Part shown: positions 7,335 to 17,653 of the stretch, in pieces
Layout of the letters: every line of letters begins with the position of its first letter
Numbering within the stretch: the stretch's first letter is position 1
From: Salipiger bermudensis HTCC2601
Lineage (GTDB): Bacteria; Pseudomonadota; Alphaproteobacteria; Rhodobacterales; Rhodobacteraceae
Length of the DNA: 64,000 nucleotides
Reading direction: 5' to 3'
Assembly (NCBI RefSeq): GCF_000153725.1
Contig: NZ_DS022277.1
Span: forward strand, 633,415 to 697,414
Notes under the pieces: model-generated
The model's database searches: none
Seen by the model: the letters and a program-made list of their open reading frames with translations, nothing else
Told to the model about the DNA's origin: nothing
Position numbers and translations under genes: made by a program

Positions 7335-8398
7335 CCATCTTCTCCCGGTTCCCCCTCGCCGCCGCCGCGGTGACGATGATCCTCGCCTCGTCGCAGGCAG
7401 CGCTCGCCCAGACCGAGCCGCAGCCCTCGCTGCGCCCGGTGAAGCTCGCCGTGGTCGAGGCCGGTACGCAGGAGCTCACCCGCCAGTTCTTCGGCAAGGT
7501 GGTGGCGCGACGCACGGTGGATCTCGCCTTTCAGGTGGGTGGCCAGATCGAGCGCTTCCCTGTCGTCGAAGGCAGTTCCATCGAGCAGGGCGCGCTGATC
7601 GCGCAGCTCGACCTTCGCCCGTTCCAGCTTTCGCTTGATCAGGCGCAGCTGCAGAAGGAGCAGGCCGACCGCAATCTCGAGCGCCTCAACAAGTTGCGCG
7701 GCAGCACGGTCAGCGAGTCGGCTCTCGACGATGCCGAAACCCAGTCCGGGCTGACCCGGATCTCCGTCGACAACGCACAGATCGCGCTCGACGATGCGAC
7801 GCTTTACGCGCCGTTCGACGCGCTCGTCGCCTCGCGCATGGTCGAGAACTACACCACGATCTCGGCCGGCACGCCGGTGGTGCGCCTGCATGACATGTCC
7901 GAGATCCGGGTCGAGATCGACGTGCCCGAGGTGCTGATCCAGAAGGCCGACGTGGCCGACGATGTGAGCGTGCTGGCGCGCTTCCCATCCTCGCCCGAAA
8001 CGTACCAGATGACCGTGCGCGAGCTGAATGCCGAGACCTCGGCGATCGGGCAGACCTATCGCGCCACCTTCGGCATGGCCCCGCCAGAGGGGCTCGACGT
8101 TCTGCCGGGCTCGTCGGTGACGGTGATCGCGAAACTGAGCCGCGGCGAGCCGCGCATCGAGATCCCGGCGGCAGCGGTGCAGATCGCCTCGGACGGATCC
8201 ACCTTCGTGTTCCGCTTCGACCCGAAGGGCGCCGCAGAGGGTACGCTCACGCGGCTGCCTGTGACGGTCGAGCCGACCGACGATGGCGGCGTGGCGGTGA
8301 TCGAGGGGCTGCAATCGGGCGACGAGATCGTCGTCGCCGGGGTCAGTGACCTTACCGACGGCATGAAGGCGCGCCGCTTCGTCGGCTTCGGCGAGTGA
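7331..8398 (+). CDS. RND efflux periplasmic adaptor (HlyD/MFP family)
   Basis: 355 residues with a Sec signal peptide (cleavage near AALA-QTEP). The order is the usual one: a beta-barrel/lipoyl entry around 50-80 (VDLAFQVGGQIERFPV), a short alpha-hairpin at about 98-140 with a QAQLQKEQADRNLERL helix, the lipoyl return LYAPFDALV, and a membrane-proximal domain to the end. It links the inner-membrane pump to an outer-membrane channel. Its start overlaps the marR stop and it is followed 10 bases later by the pump gene. No TolC-like gene is in the operon, so a channel encoded elsewhere must be used. Confidence 0.9.
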   Translation: MTIFSRFPLAAAAVTMILASSQAALAQTEPQPSLRPVKLAVVEAGTQELTRQFFGKVVARRTVDLAFQVGGQIERFPVVEGSSIEQGALIAQLDLRPFQLSLDQAQLQKEQADRNLERLNKLRGSTVSESALDDAETQSGLTRISVDNAQIALDDATLYAPFDALVASRMVENYTTISAGTPVVRLHDMSEIRVEIDVPEVLIQKADVADDVSVLARFPSSPETYQMTVRELNAETSAIGQTYRATFGMAPPEGLDVLPGSSVTVIAKLSRGEPRIEIPAAAVQIASDGSTFVFRFDPKGAAEGTLTRLPVTVEPTDDGGVAVIEGLQSGDEIVVAGVSDLTDGMKARRFVGFGE

Positions 8399-8408
8399 GG
8401 GCAGGGGT

Positions 8409-11400
8409 ATGACCACCATTGCACGCGGCTCGATCGAGCGGCCGATCTACACGTGGATCCTGATCCTCATCCTGTTCTTCGGCGGCATCTGGGGGTTCTT
8501 CTCCATCGGCCGTCTCGAAGACCCGGCCTTCACCATCAAGAACGCCGTCATCGTCACCCAGTATCCCGGCGCCTCGGCCGAGCAGGTGGCGACGGAGGTC
8601 TCGGAGCCGCTGGAATCCGAGATCCAGAAGATGGGCGAGCTGAAGACCATCACCTCGGTCAACCGCCCCGGCGTCTCGACCATCGAGGTCGAGATCAAGT
8701 CGACCTATGACGGCACCGAGCTGCCGCAGATCTGGACCGACCTGCGCAACCGGGTGGGCGATGCGCGGCTGCCCTCGGGCGCCGGTGCGCCTTACGTCAA
8801 CGACAGCTTCGGAGACGTCTACGGCCTGTTCTATGCCATCACGGCCGATGGTTTTTCGGATGCCGAGAAGCACCGGCTGGCGATCTTCCTGCGCCGCGAG
8901 TTGCTCGCGGTGGACGGGGTGGCCGATGTCGAGACCGCGGGCCTGCCCGACGAGGCGATCTTCGTCGAGCCCGACATCGCCCGCGCGGTCAACCAGAACA
9001 TCCCGCCCACAGCGCTGGCCTCGGCAATCTCGGAGGCCGACAGCGTCTCGCAAGCCGGCACGCTCGAGCGCGACGGCTCGCGCACGGTGATCCAGCGCCC
9101 TCAGGGCGAGGACACGGTCTCGGCCATCGCCGGGCTCACGGTGGGCGTGCAGGGCGAGATCATCAACCTGATCGACCTCGCCGAGGTCTATCGCGGGCGG
9201 CAGGACAACCCCGATCTGATCATCCGGCAGAATGGCCACGAGGCCTTTACCCTCGGGGTCGCGGGTCTGTCCTCGGAGAACATCGTCGAGGTCGGCGAAC
9301 GGGTCGACGCCAAGCTCGCCGAGCTCGACAAGGACATTCCGCTCGGCGTCGAGATCACGCCGATCTACCAGCAGCACGTGGTGGTGGACGAGGCGTCGAA
9401 CGCCTTCCTGCTCAACCTTGCCACCTCGGTCGCCATCGTGGTCGTCGTGCTGGCGCTGGCGATGGGCTGGCGCGCGGCGGTTGTGGTGGGCGCGACGCTG
9501 CTGCTGACCGTGATCGGGACGGTGTTCTTCATGGCGATCTTCTCGATCGAGATGGAGCGCATCTCGCTCGGGGCGCTGATCATCGCCATGGGGATGCTGG
9601 TCGACAACGCCATCGTGGTGGCCGAGGGCATGCAGGTCTCTATGCTGCACGGCAAGCGCGGCCCGGCGGCGGCGGACGAGGCGACGAAGAAGACACAGGT
9701 GCCGCTGCTCGGCGCCACGGTGATCGGCATCATGGCCTTTGCCGGGATCGGAACGAGCCCCGACGCTACCGGCGAGTTCCTGTTCTCGCTCTTCGCGGTC
9801 ATCGGCATGTCGCTGATGCTGTCGTGGATCCTCGCCATCACGGTGACGCCCTATCTTGGCAACAAGCTCTTCGTGACCAAGGACGAAGGCGATCACGATG
9901 CCTATGGCGGGTTTTTCTTCCGCCTGTTCGGGCGCACGCTCGACCTCGCGCTGCGGCTGCGCTGGCTGGTCGTGGTGGGGCTGATCGCGCTGACGGCGGT
10001 GTGTTTCAACGCCTTCGCCAAGCTGCCGCAGCAGTTCTTCCCCGACAGCAACACGCCGCTGTTCTTCGTGCACTACAAGCTGCCGCAGGGCGCCTCGATC
10101 GCGAAGACCTCTGAGGATCTGAAGGTGCTCGAGGGCTGGCTCGCGGAGCGTGACGAGGTGGTCGCGACGACCACCTTCGTGGGACAGGGTGCGACGCGCT
10201 TCATGCTGACCTATCAGGCCGAGAAGGCGAACCCGTCCTACGGCCACATCATCGTGCGCACCGCCACGCTCGACGAGATCCCGCAGCTCAAGTCCGATCT
10301 TGACGCCTTCGGCGCCGAGGCCTTGCCGCAGGGCGAGATGCGCACCAAGCGGCTGGTCTTCGGCCCCGGTGGCGGCGATCCGGTGGCGGCGCGGTTCTCC
10401 GGGCCCGACCCGGAGGTGCTGCGCAACCTTGCCATCGAGGCGCAGGCGGTGATGAAAGAGGCCAGCGACAAGATCACCACCACCCGTACCGATTGGCGCG
10501 AACAGGAGTTGGTGCTGCGCCCGCGCTACGCCACCGACCGGGCGCAGGCGGCGGGGATCAGCCGCGACGACGTCTCGAAGACCCTGCTGACGGCCACCGA
10601 CGGCACGCAGGCGGGCACCTATCGCGAGGGCGAGCGCCTGATCCCGATCCTCGTGCGCGAGGATCCCGACAGCGATCTGACCCTGATGGACCAGGTGATC
10701 TATTCCAGCGCGGCGGAATCCTTCGTGCCCATCGAGCAGGTGGTCGACGGCTTCGAGTTCATCCCCGAGAACACGCTTGTGCATCGCCGCGACCGCGTGC
10801 TGACCATCACCGTGGGCGCCGACATCGTCGACGGCGTGACCGCCGCAACGGCCTTTGGCGAGGTGCGCGGCGCGGTCGAGGCGATGGAGTTGCCGCTGGG
10901 CTACAAGCTCGAATGGGGCGGCGACTACGAGAGCTCGAGCGAGGCGCAGGCGGCGCTCGGGACCCAGCTTCCGGTCAGCTTCCTGATCATGGTGCTGATC
11001 TCGATCCTGCTGTTCAACGCGCTGCGCCAGCCGCTGATCATCTGGCTGCTTGTCCCGATGTCGGTCAACGGCGTGGTGCTGGGGCTTGGCCTTACCGGGC
11101 TGCCGTTCAGCTTTACCGCGCTGCTCGGCCTGCTGTCGCTGTCGGGGATGCTGATCAAGAACGGCATCGTGCTGGTCGAGGAAATCGACCTGCTGCGCGA
11201 AGATGGCGAGGCGCTGCGCCCGGCGATCATCCGGGCCTCCACATCGCGCCTGCGCCCGGTGGTGCTGGCGGCGGCGACGACGATCCTCGGCATGGCGCCG
11301 CTGCTGGGAGACGCGTTCTTCGTGTCGATGGCGGTGACGATCATGGGCGGTCTGGCCTTCGCCACCGTGCTGACGCTGGTGGCTGCCCCGGTGCTCTACT

Positions 11401-11459
11401 ACATCTTCTTCCGAAGGGAAGAGCGCCGCAACGTGGCGGCGCGCGAGGCAACCGCCTGA
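8409..11459 (+). CDS. RND efflux transporter permease (HAE-1-like)
   Basis: 1016 residues, the usual size for this family. The N-terminus has the entry motif of a first membrane helix (WILILILFFGGIWGF), followed by large periplasmic loops and the fourth-helix relay motif GMLVDNAIVVAEG with the proton-coupling Asp. The second half repeats the plan and has LSGMLIKNGIVLVEEI in the tenth helix. It exports drugs or lipophilic compounds by proton antiport. Overall it resembles the single-adaptor environmental RND pumps more than AcrB. It is the last gene of the marR operon and ends just before a strong hairpin. Confidence 0.92.
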   Translation: MTTIARGSIERPIYTWILILILFFGGIWGFFSIGRLEDPAFTIKNAVIVTQYPGASAEQVATEVSEPLESEIQKMGELKTITSVNRPGVSTIEVEIKSTYDGTELPQIWTDLRNRVGDARLPSGAGAPYVNDSFGDVYGLFYAITADGFSDAEKHRLAIFLRRELLAVDGVADVETAGLPDEAIFVEPDIARAVNQNIPPTALASAISEADSVSQAGTLERDGSRTVIQRPQGEDTVSAIAGLTVGVQGEIINLIDLAEVYRGRQDNPDLIIRQNGHEAFTLGVAGLSSENIVEVGERVDAKLAELDKDIPLGVEITPIYQQHVVVDEASNAFLLNLATSVAIVVVVLALAMGWRAAVVVGATLLLTVIGTVFFMAIFSIEMERISLGALIIAMGMLVDNAIVVAEGMQVSMLHGKRGPAAADEATKKTQVPLLGATVIGIMAFAGIGTSPDATGEFLFSLFAVIGMSLMLSWILAITVTPYLGNKLFVTKDEGDHDAYGGFFFRLFGRTLDLALRLRWLVVVGLIALTAVCFNAFAKLPQQFFPDSNTPLFFVHYKLPQGASIAKTSEDLKVLEGWLAERDEVVATTTFVGQGATRFMLTYQAEKANPSYGHIIVRTATLDEIPQLKSDLDAFGAEALPQGEMRTKRLVFGPGGGDPVAARFSGPDPEVLRNLAIEAQAVMKEASDKITTTRTDWREQELVLRPRYATDRAQAAGISRDDVSKTLLTATDGTQAGTYREGERLIPILVREDPDSDLTLMDQVIYSSAAESFVPIEQVVDGFEFIPENTLVHRRDRVLTITVGADIVDGVTAATAFGEVRGAVEAMELPLGYKLEWGGDYESSSEAQAALGTQLPVSFLIMVLISILLFNALRQPLIIWLLVPMSVNGVVLGLGLTGLPFSFTALLGLLSLSGMLIKNGIVLVEEIDLLREDGEALRPAIIRASTSRLRPVVLAAATTILGMAPLLGDAFFVSMAVTIMGGLAFATVLTLVAAPVLYYIFFRREERRNVAAREATA

Positions 11460-11511
11460 CAGATACAAAAAAGGGGGGGGGGGGGATAAAATAAAACCCC
11501 CCGCCTGTCAG
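11456..11511. terminator. Hairpin between convergent genes with a 13-G tract
   Basis: CTGACAG (11456-11462, overlapping the RND stop) pairs with CTGTCAG (11505-11511). Inside, a run of 13 G (11473-11485) faces CCCCCC (11497-11502) across an AT-rich loop. A-tracts before the G run and the AT loop allow a bidirectional terminator between the RND gene and the MFS gene. The exact G count is error-prone in sequencing. Confidence 0.6.
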
Positions 11512-11542
11512 AATCAGCCGGGTGCCGCCCGGTTCTCGGGCC

Positions 11543-12736
11543 TCAGGCCGGCAGCGGGCGGGCTGCGGGATCGCGCGGCGCCCGCAGGCCGATCAATGCC
11601 ACCAGTGCCAGCAGCGTCAGCAGCGCACCGGTCGCGAGGAAGGTCGTGGCATAGCCCAGCGAGGCAATCAGCGGCGTTGAGGCGAAGGGCGAGAGGAACT
11701 GCCCAAGGAAGATGCTCGTGGTGATGGCGCCAGCCGCTAGCCCGCGGCGATGCGCAGGTGCGATGCCCACCGCGAGGCCGAGGAAGGTCGGCATCAGCAG
11801 GCCGCCGCCGGCTCCGATGAAGGCCGCGCCCAGCAGGGTCAGGCCAAAGCTCGGGGCGATCCCGAACAGGTAGAACCCGGTTGCGAAGCCCATGAAGCCG
11901 AGTGCCGGGGTGCCCGAGCGGCCCAGCCGCATCCGGACCTTGCCGAAGAACAGCGAGACAATGCCGCCGGCCAGCGTCATCGCGCCCATCAGCATGCCGG
12001 CGGCCTGCGGCTCGGGATGACCGATCGAGGCGAGGAAATAGGGCGCCTGTGTCGGCAGCAGGTAGAAGCAGACGAAGCACAGCCCGGCCAGCAGGATCAC
12101 CAGCACCAGCGTGGCCACCCAGTTGGCCTCTCCGTCGGAGGCGGCGGGCTCGACCTGCGATGCGCTGCGGTCGGATTTCTCCAGCGTCAGCATCATGATC
12201 GGCAGGTAGACTAGCGCGATGCCGTAGATCGCGAAGGGCGCAAGGGGCGTGAAGGCGGCCAGCCAGCCGGCCAGCATCAGCAAGATGAGGCCGCCGAAAT
12301 TGGTTGCCGCGATTTGCAGGCCCATGAAGTTGCCGCGCTTCTCGCCCTTGAAATAGTCACCGATCAGCGCTGTCTGGGCGGTCATGATCATCGCCACGGC
12401 AACCCCGAGGAACAGTCGGCTGAACAGCACCAGCTTGAGGGTCGGCAGGTAGAGACCCGCGGTCCCGGCGATGGCGAAGAGCGCCACGCCCGCGAGAAGC
12501 TGAAGGCGGCGGCCGAAGCGGTCGGCCAGCGCGCCGGCGAAGGGCGCGAGAATCGCCACCATCAGCGAGGGCGCGGTGACCAGCAGGCGCGCCAGCAACG
12601 CGGCGTTCTCCTCGTCGGCGAAGCGCGCCTCGATGCCCGGCAGGGACGGGCTGATCAGGCTGTTGGAGAGGATCGTCAGCGACGCGGCCAATAGCAGCGC
12701 GACGGCCCGGGAATCCTTGAGCAAGCTCAACATCAT
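11543..12736 (-). CDS. MFS transporter (drug or sugar exporter type)
   Basis: 397 residues with twelve hydrophobic segments. The loop 2-3 motif GALADRFGRR, typical of major facilitator proteins, is present, and the central loop at about 188-208 is charged. Two ATGs stand at the start (12736 and 12733). It is divergent from a TetR-type regulator across a 192-bp gap with a 24-bp dyad, the standard layout of a regulated exporter. The substrate is unknown; proton-driven efflux is the family expectation. Confidence 0.88.
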   Translation of the reverse strand: MMLSLLKDSRAVALLLAASLTILSNSLISPSLPGIEARFADEENAALLARLLVTAPSLMVAILAPFAGALADRFGRRLQLLAGVALFAIAGTAGLYLPTLKLVLFSRLFLGVAVAMIMTAQTALIGDYFKGEKRGNFMGLQIAATNFGGLILLMLAGWLAAFTPLAPFAIYGIALVYLPIMMLTLEKSDRSASQVEPAASDGEANWVATLVLVILLAGLCFVCFYLLPTQAPYFLASIGHPEPQAAGMLMGAMTLAGGIVSLFFGKVRMRLGRSGTPALGFMGFATGFYLFGIAPSFGLTLLGAAFIGAGGGLLMPTFLGLAVGIAPAHRRGLAAGAITTSIFLGQFLSPFASTPLIASLGYATTFLATGALLTLLALVALIGLRAPRDPAARPLPA

Positions 12737-12872
12737 ATGGTCTTTCGGTTGGACCGCCGAAACTCACGGCGCCCGGCCCCGGCCAGGGTCCGCGGCAGTT
12801 CCGTGCAGGCATGTCGACATAGAGAAACCCGCGAACGCCGAAAATCATCGGGAAGAGGCGCGCGGGCAGTTG

Positions 12873-12896
12873 ATTACATTTTTCTAATTCTGTAAT
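12873..12896. promoter_or_regulatory. Inverted repeat, candidate TetR operator
   Basis: ATTACA (12873-12878) and TGTAAT (12891-12896) form a perfect 6-bp dyad over an AT-rich 12-bp spacer. It lies between the divergent MFS and TetR genes, 33 bases before the TetR start, so one bound regulator could control both promoters. Confidence 0.45.
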
Positions 12897-12928
12897 TGGC
12901 GAAAACCGATGCGTCAAGGAGGAGCGGC

Positions 12929-13518
12929 GTGCCACGGACAGGTCTCAGCCCGGAAGAAGCGCGGCAGCGTGCCGTAGAGATCGCGGTTGCCCGGATCCGT
13001 GAAAACGGGTTCGTGAAGCTGCGGCTGGCGGATGTGGCGCGCGAGATGGGCGTGAGTCACGCAGCGCTTTACGCGCATTTTCGCGACAAGGCGGCGCTGC
13101 TCGACGCAGTGACCGAAAGCTGGCTGGTCGATGCGCGGGCGCGCACCGCCGCGATCTGTGGCGGCAGTGCGCCGCCGGCGGAGCGCATCGAGGACTGGTT
13201 CGTCGCGCGCTACCGGATCAAGAGCGCTCGCGTGCGCACGGATCCCGAGATCTTCTACGGCTTCAACGAGGCGACGGCCGGCGAGCGCCCGGTGATCCGC
13301 GATCACATGCTCCGCCTGCATCAGGAGCTTGCGGGTTTGCTTGGCGAAGCCGGCCTCGGCGCAGAGGCCGAGGCGACGATGCTCGAAGAGGCGCTGGCGG
13401 GATTTCTGCACCCGGCGCTGATCGGCCCGGGGCCGAAGCCGGAGCGCGAAGACGCGCTCCGGCGATTGCTCAAGGTGGTGCTGGCCGGTCTGGCCGCATT
13501 GCAGGAGGGCGGTGGGGC

Positions 13519-13522
<4 letters not shown>
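12929..13522 (+). CDS. TetR/AcrR-family transcriptional regulator
   Basis: 197 residues from a GTG at 12929. I prefer this start over a TTG 33 bases upstream because AAGGAGG (12916-12922) is 6 bases before the GTG. The N-terminal helix-turn-helix is clear (LRLADVAREMGVSHAALYAHF), followed by a ligand domain with the WFVARY segment. It is divergent from an MFS exporter that it most likely represses. Its stop overlaps by 4 bases the stop of the convergent ABC ATPase gene. Confidence 0.87.
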
Positions 13523-14595
<1,073 letters not shown>

Positions 14596-14637
14596 GTGGT
14601 CCTCCCTGACCTGCGGCCCCGGAATTGTGGGGTTGCA

Positions 14638-14671
14638 TTATCGATATTTGTGATGTTATCGATATTGATAA
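14638..14671. promoter_or_regulatory. Repeated TTATCGATA sites, candidate GntR operators
   Basis: TTATCGATA occurs at 14638-14646 and 14656-14664, 18 bp apart, and the second extends to the dyad TTATC-GATATT-GATAA (14656-14671). They sit in the divergent promoter gap between the ABC ATPase and GntR genes. Spacing close to two helical turns fits cooperative binding. Confidence 0.5.
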
Positions 14672-14728
14672 TGGACGACAAGGGCAAAGCCGCAAGGCCC
14701 CGCCCTACGGGAGGAGGACCGGCACAGG

Positions 14729-15430
14729 ATGGCCGTGGAGAGTTTCACCAGCATGACCGTGAGCGATGTCACGCCGCGCCGCACGAGCAAGCGCAGCCAT
14801 GCGCTGTTCGAGGCGCTGGAGAAGGAGATCGTGCTGGGAACTCTCAAGCCCGAGCAGGCGCTGACCGAGATGGATCTCGCACAGCGCTTCGAGTGCAGCC
14901 AGGGCACGGTGCGCGAGGCCTTGATGCGGCTCAACGAGGAGGGGCTGGTGAACCGCCTGCCCAATCGCGGCACCACCGTCGCGCCGTGCCATGCCGACGA
15001 CGCGCGCGCGCTGTTGCATGTGCGCCGCGAGGTCGAATGCTCTTATCTCGACCGCGTGGTGGCCCGCGCCGACGCGATGCTCGAGCGTGATCTGCACGAC
15101 CGGCTCAATGCCATGCGCAACGCCGCCCGGGACGGCGACGAGTACCGGCTCTCGGTCTTCGACCGCGCCTTCCACCGGCGCCTGTTCGAGGCCGCCGACC
15201 TGCCCTTGGTGGCGCCGATCCTGACCCGCTGCCTGATCCACAACCACCGCTTCAAGATCCTCAACGCCCAGCCCAATCGCGAGCTGGAGGCGACGGCGGA
15301 GCGCCACGTACCGATCCTTGATGCGTTGGCCGAGCGGGATGTCGAGACGCTGCGCGAGTTGCTCTCGCACCACATCGCCACGATCGTCGATTTCGGGCCC
15401 GACCTCAGCAACACCGGAGAAAGCGCATGA
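14729..15430 (+). CDS. GntR-family regulator (FCD/FadR subfamily)
   Basis: 233 residues. The N-terminal winged helix has LAQRFECSQGTVREALMRL and the wing NRGTTVAP; the C-terminal FCD-type helical domain carries the spaced Asp/His residues (DRAFHRRLF, HVPILDAL, LLSHH) that bind a metal and a ligand. It starts at ATG 14729 with GGAGGA upstream and overlaps the next gene by 4 bases. It likely senses the substrate or an intermediate of the sugar import cluster and acts on the TTATCGATA sites. Confidence 0.88.
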   Translation: MAVESFTSMTVSDVTPRRTSKRSHALFEALEKEIVLGTLKPEQALTEMDLAQRFECSQGTVREALMRLNEEGLVNRLPNRGTTVAPCHADDARALLHVRREVECSYLDRVVARADAMLERDLHDRLNAMRNAARDGDEYRLSVFDRAFHRRLFEAADLPLVAPILTRCLIHNHRFKILNAQPNRELEATAERHVPILDALAERDVETLRELLSHHIATIVDFGPDLSNTGESA

Positions 15431-16338
15431 GCGCGCCCACCGCTAACATGCGCGCCGTGCTCGAGCGGCTGGCGCAGGAGGATGCCGGGCTTGGCGACCC
15501 GACGCTGATGCCGCCGCAGCACGCCCGCGCGCTGGCCGAGCTGACCAACCAGCGCTGGAACGCAGAGCTGCCAGAGATGGCCGAAGCGCGCACGGTGATG
15601 CATGCCGGGATGCCAGCCCGCTGGGTGGTGCCGGCCAACGACACCGGCACCGAGGCGATCCTGCACGTGCATGGCGGAGGCTGGGCGCTGTGTTCGCCGA
15701 TGACCCACGAGGCTGCGTCGCGGCGCATCGCCGAGGCCTGCGCCTGCCCGGTGCTGACGGTGGATTACCGCCTCGCGCCAGAGCATCCATATCCCGCGGG
15801 TCTCGACGACATTCTTCGCGCGTGGAAAGCCCTCGAGCCGGGCCGGCGCTGGAGCATCGGTGGCGACAGCGCTGGGGCAAACCTTTCGCTCGCGGCAATG
15901 CTGCGGCTGATCGACGAGGGCGCCGAGCTGCCGGCCTGCGGGCTGCTGTTCTACGGCGTCTACGGTGCGGATTTTGACAGCGACAGCTACATCAGCAACG
16001 CCGAGGGCCCGGGCCTGACCCGCGCCAAGATGATGCGCTACTGGGACTGGTACGTCTCCGAGCCCAAGCGCGACGCGCCCGCCGTGGCACCTCTGGCCGC
16101 CAGCGACGCACAGCTCGCCGGGCTGCCGCCGCTTTACTTGAACGCCGCCGAGCTCGACCCGCTGCTCTCGGACACCGAGGCGCTGGTCGCGCGGCTCCGT
16201 GCGCTTGGCCGCGACGATGCATACGACCTGATCGCGGGTGTCGTGCACGGCTTCATGCAAATGGGCTCTGCCCTGCCGGAGGCGCGTGACGCGTTCACGC
16301 GGGCGGGCGAGGTCTTTCGCAGGATTGCCGCTCCGTAG
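15427..16338 (+). CDS. Alpha/beta hydrolase, hormone-sensitive lipase family
   Basis: 303 residues. The oxyanion motif HGGGW (82-86), the nucleophile GDSAG with Ser148, Asp244 in ELDPLL and His274 in VVHGF form a complete catalytic set. There is no signal peptide, so it acts on small esters in the cytoplasm. It overlaps the GntR gene and precedes the sugar-binding protein by 24 bases, so the imported compound may be esterified (an acyl sugar or sugar lactone). The exact substrate is not evident. Confidence 0.88.
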   Translation: MSAPTANMRAVLERLAQEDAGLGDPTLMPPQHARALAELTNQRWNAELPEMAEARTVMHAGMPARWVVPANDTGTEAILHVHGGGWALCSPMTHEAASRRIAEACACPVLTVDYRLAPEHPYPAGLDDILRAWKALEPGRRWSIGGDSAGANLSLAAMLRLIDEGAELPACGLLFYGVYGADFDSDSYISNAEGPGLTRAKMMRYWDWYVSEPKRDAPAVAPLAASDAQLAGLPPLYLNAAELDPLLSDTEALVARLRALGRDDAYDLIAGVVHGFMQMGSALPEARDAFTRAGEVFRRIAAP

Positions 16339-16362
16339 GGGCGGAAACACAGGGAGGAAGTT

Positions 16363-17577
16363 ATGAAATTCAAGACATTGACAGGCATCGCCTCGACGCT
16401 GGCACTCTGCGCGGGCATGGCCAGCGCCGACAGCACGGTGCGGTTCTGGTACCACTTCGACAATGCCGACAACCCGATGGATGCGCTTGTCGCCGCCTTC
16501 GAGGAGGCCAACCCCGACATCACCGTCGAGGCCGAGAACATCCCGTGGAACAGCTATTACGACCAGCTTTATACCGCGGTGATCGGGGGCAACGCGCCCG
16601 ACGCGGCGATGGTCAAGATGTTCGCCCAGCCCCGCCTCGTCGAGATGGGTGCGCTGGCGCCGATCGATGACTGGCTGGCGGACTGGGACGGCGCCGACGG
16701 GCTGCAGGACAACCTGATCGAGCTCACCAGGGGCCCGGACGGCCAGCAGTATTACCTGCCGGTGCAATACGTGGTGCTGTATCTCTACTACCGCCCCGAC
16801 ATGTTCGAGGAGCTGGGCCTGTCGGTGCCCACCACCTGCGACGAGTTCCGCGAGACCGCCAAGGCGCTGACCCGCGACACCGATGGCGACGGCCAGACCG
16901 ATGTCTATGGCTTCGGCTTCCGTGGTGCCAAGGGCGGGCACGATCATTGGGCAACCTTCACGCTCGGCGCCGAGGGCGTCAGCCTGACTGAGGGCCTCAC
17001 CTCCGAGGCGGGCGTCGCCGGCACGCAGTTCGTGGCGGATCTCTTCCAGCAGGACGGGGTCTTCCCGCCCTCGGCCCCCAACGATGGCTTCCAGGAGATC
17101 ATCGGCGCCTTCAAGGCCGGCAAGACCGCGATGACCATCCACCATATCGGCTCGGCCAACGGCATGGTGGAAGCGCTGGGAGACAATGTCTCCGCCGCGC
17201 CGGTGCCGGAATGCGGCGGCGGCCACTGGACCGCCTTCGGCGACGAGAGCACCGCGGTGCTCTCGTCGGCCGAGGATCCAGAAGCGGCATGGAAGTGGAT
17301 CACCTTCCTGTCCACCGAGGGCAACAACACGATGTTCAACGAGGCCACCGGCCAGCTGCCCGTGGTCAAGGCCGACAGCGAAAGCTGGACGCTGCACCCG
17401 CAACGCTTCGTACAGGCCACCGTCGACAGCCTGCCCTTCGCCGAGATGCTGCCCAACAGCTCGGCCACGGCGGATTTCGTCAACACCGCATGGCCCACGA
17501 ACATGCAGCGTGTGCTGACCGGCGATATCGAGCCGGCCGAGATGAACGCCAAGATCGAAGAGCTCTTCGCCGAGTAA
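16363..17577 (+). CDS. Sugar ABC transporter extracellular binding protein (family 1)
   Basis: 404 residues with a signal peptide cleaved after GMASA, and a GGAGG site before the ATG. The body has the features of family 1 solute-binding proteins: VRFWYHFDN at the mature N-terminus, an ENIPWNSYYDQL region and a C-terminal segment with WKWITFLST. It captures a sugar or polyol in the periplasm for the two permeases that follow. A GC-rich hairpin lies directly behind its stop. Confidence 0.9.
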   Translation: MKFKTLTGIASTLALCAGMASADSTVRFWYHFDNADNPMDALVAAFEEANPDITVEAENIPWNSYYDQLYTAVIGGNAPDAAMVKMFAQPRLVEMGALAPIDDWLADWDGADGLQDNLIELTRGPDGQQYYLPVQYVVLYLYYRPDMFEELGLSVPTTCDEFRETAKALTRDTDGDGQTDVYGFGFRGAKGGHDHWATFTLGAEGVSLTEGLTSEAGVAGTQFVADLFQQDGVFPPSAPNDGFQEIIGAFKAGKTAMTIHHIGSANGMVEALGDNVSAAPVPECGGGHWTAFGDESTAVLSSAEDPEAAWKWITFLSTEGNNTMFNEATGQLPVVKADSESWTLHPQRFVQATVDSLPFAEMLPNSSATADFVNTAWPTNMQRVLTGDIEPAEMNAKIEELFAE

Positions 17578-17591
17578 GCGCTCTGCCACGA

Positions 17592-17618
17592 TCCGGGCGC
17601 CCGAGTGCGGCGCCCGGA
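17592..17618 (+). promoter_or_regulatory. GC-rich hairpin after the binding-protein gene
   Basis: TCCGGGCGCC (17592-17601) and GGCGCCCGGA (17609-17618) make a perfect 10-bp stem with a 7-base loop. There is no T run, so it is more likely an mRNA-protecting or attenuating element between the binding protein and permease genes than a full terminator. Confidence 0.6.
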
Positions 17619-17653
17619 CACCCTCGCTCCCCAAGCCGAAAGCCCCGTGCCCC

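Noticed and set aside
8352-11468. 1038-codon minus-strand frame opposite the RND pump
   Set aside because: His/Arg/Asp-rich product with no domain; the plus-strand RND permease is certain.
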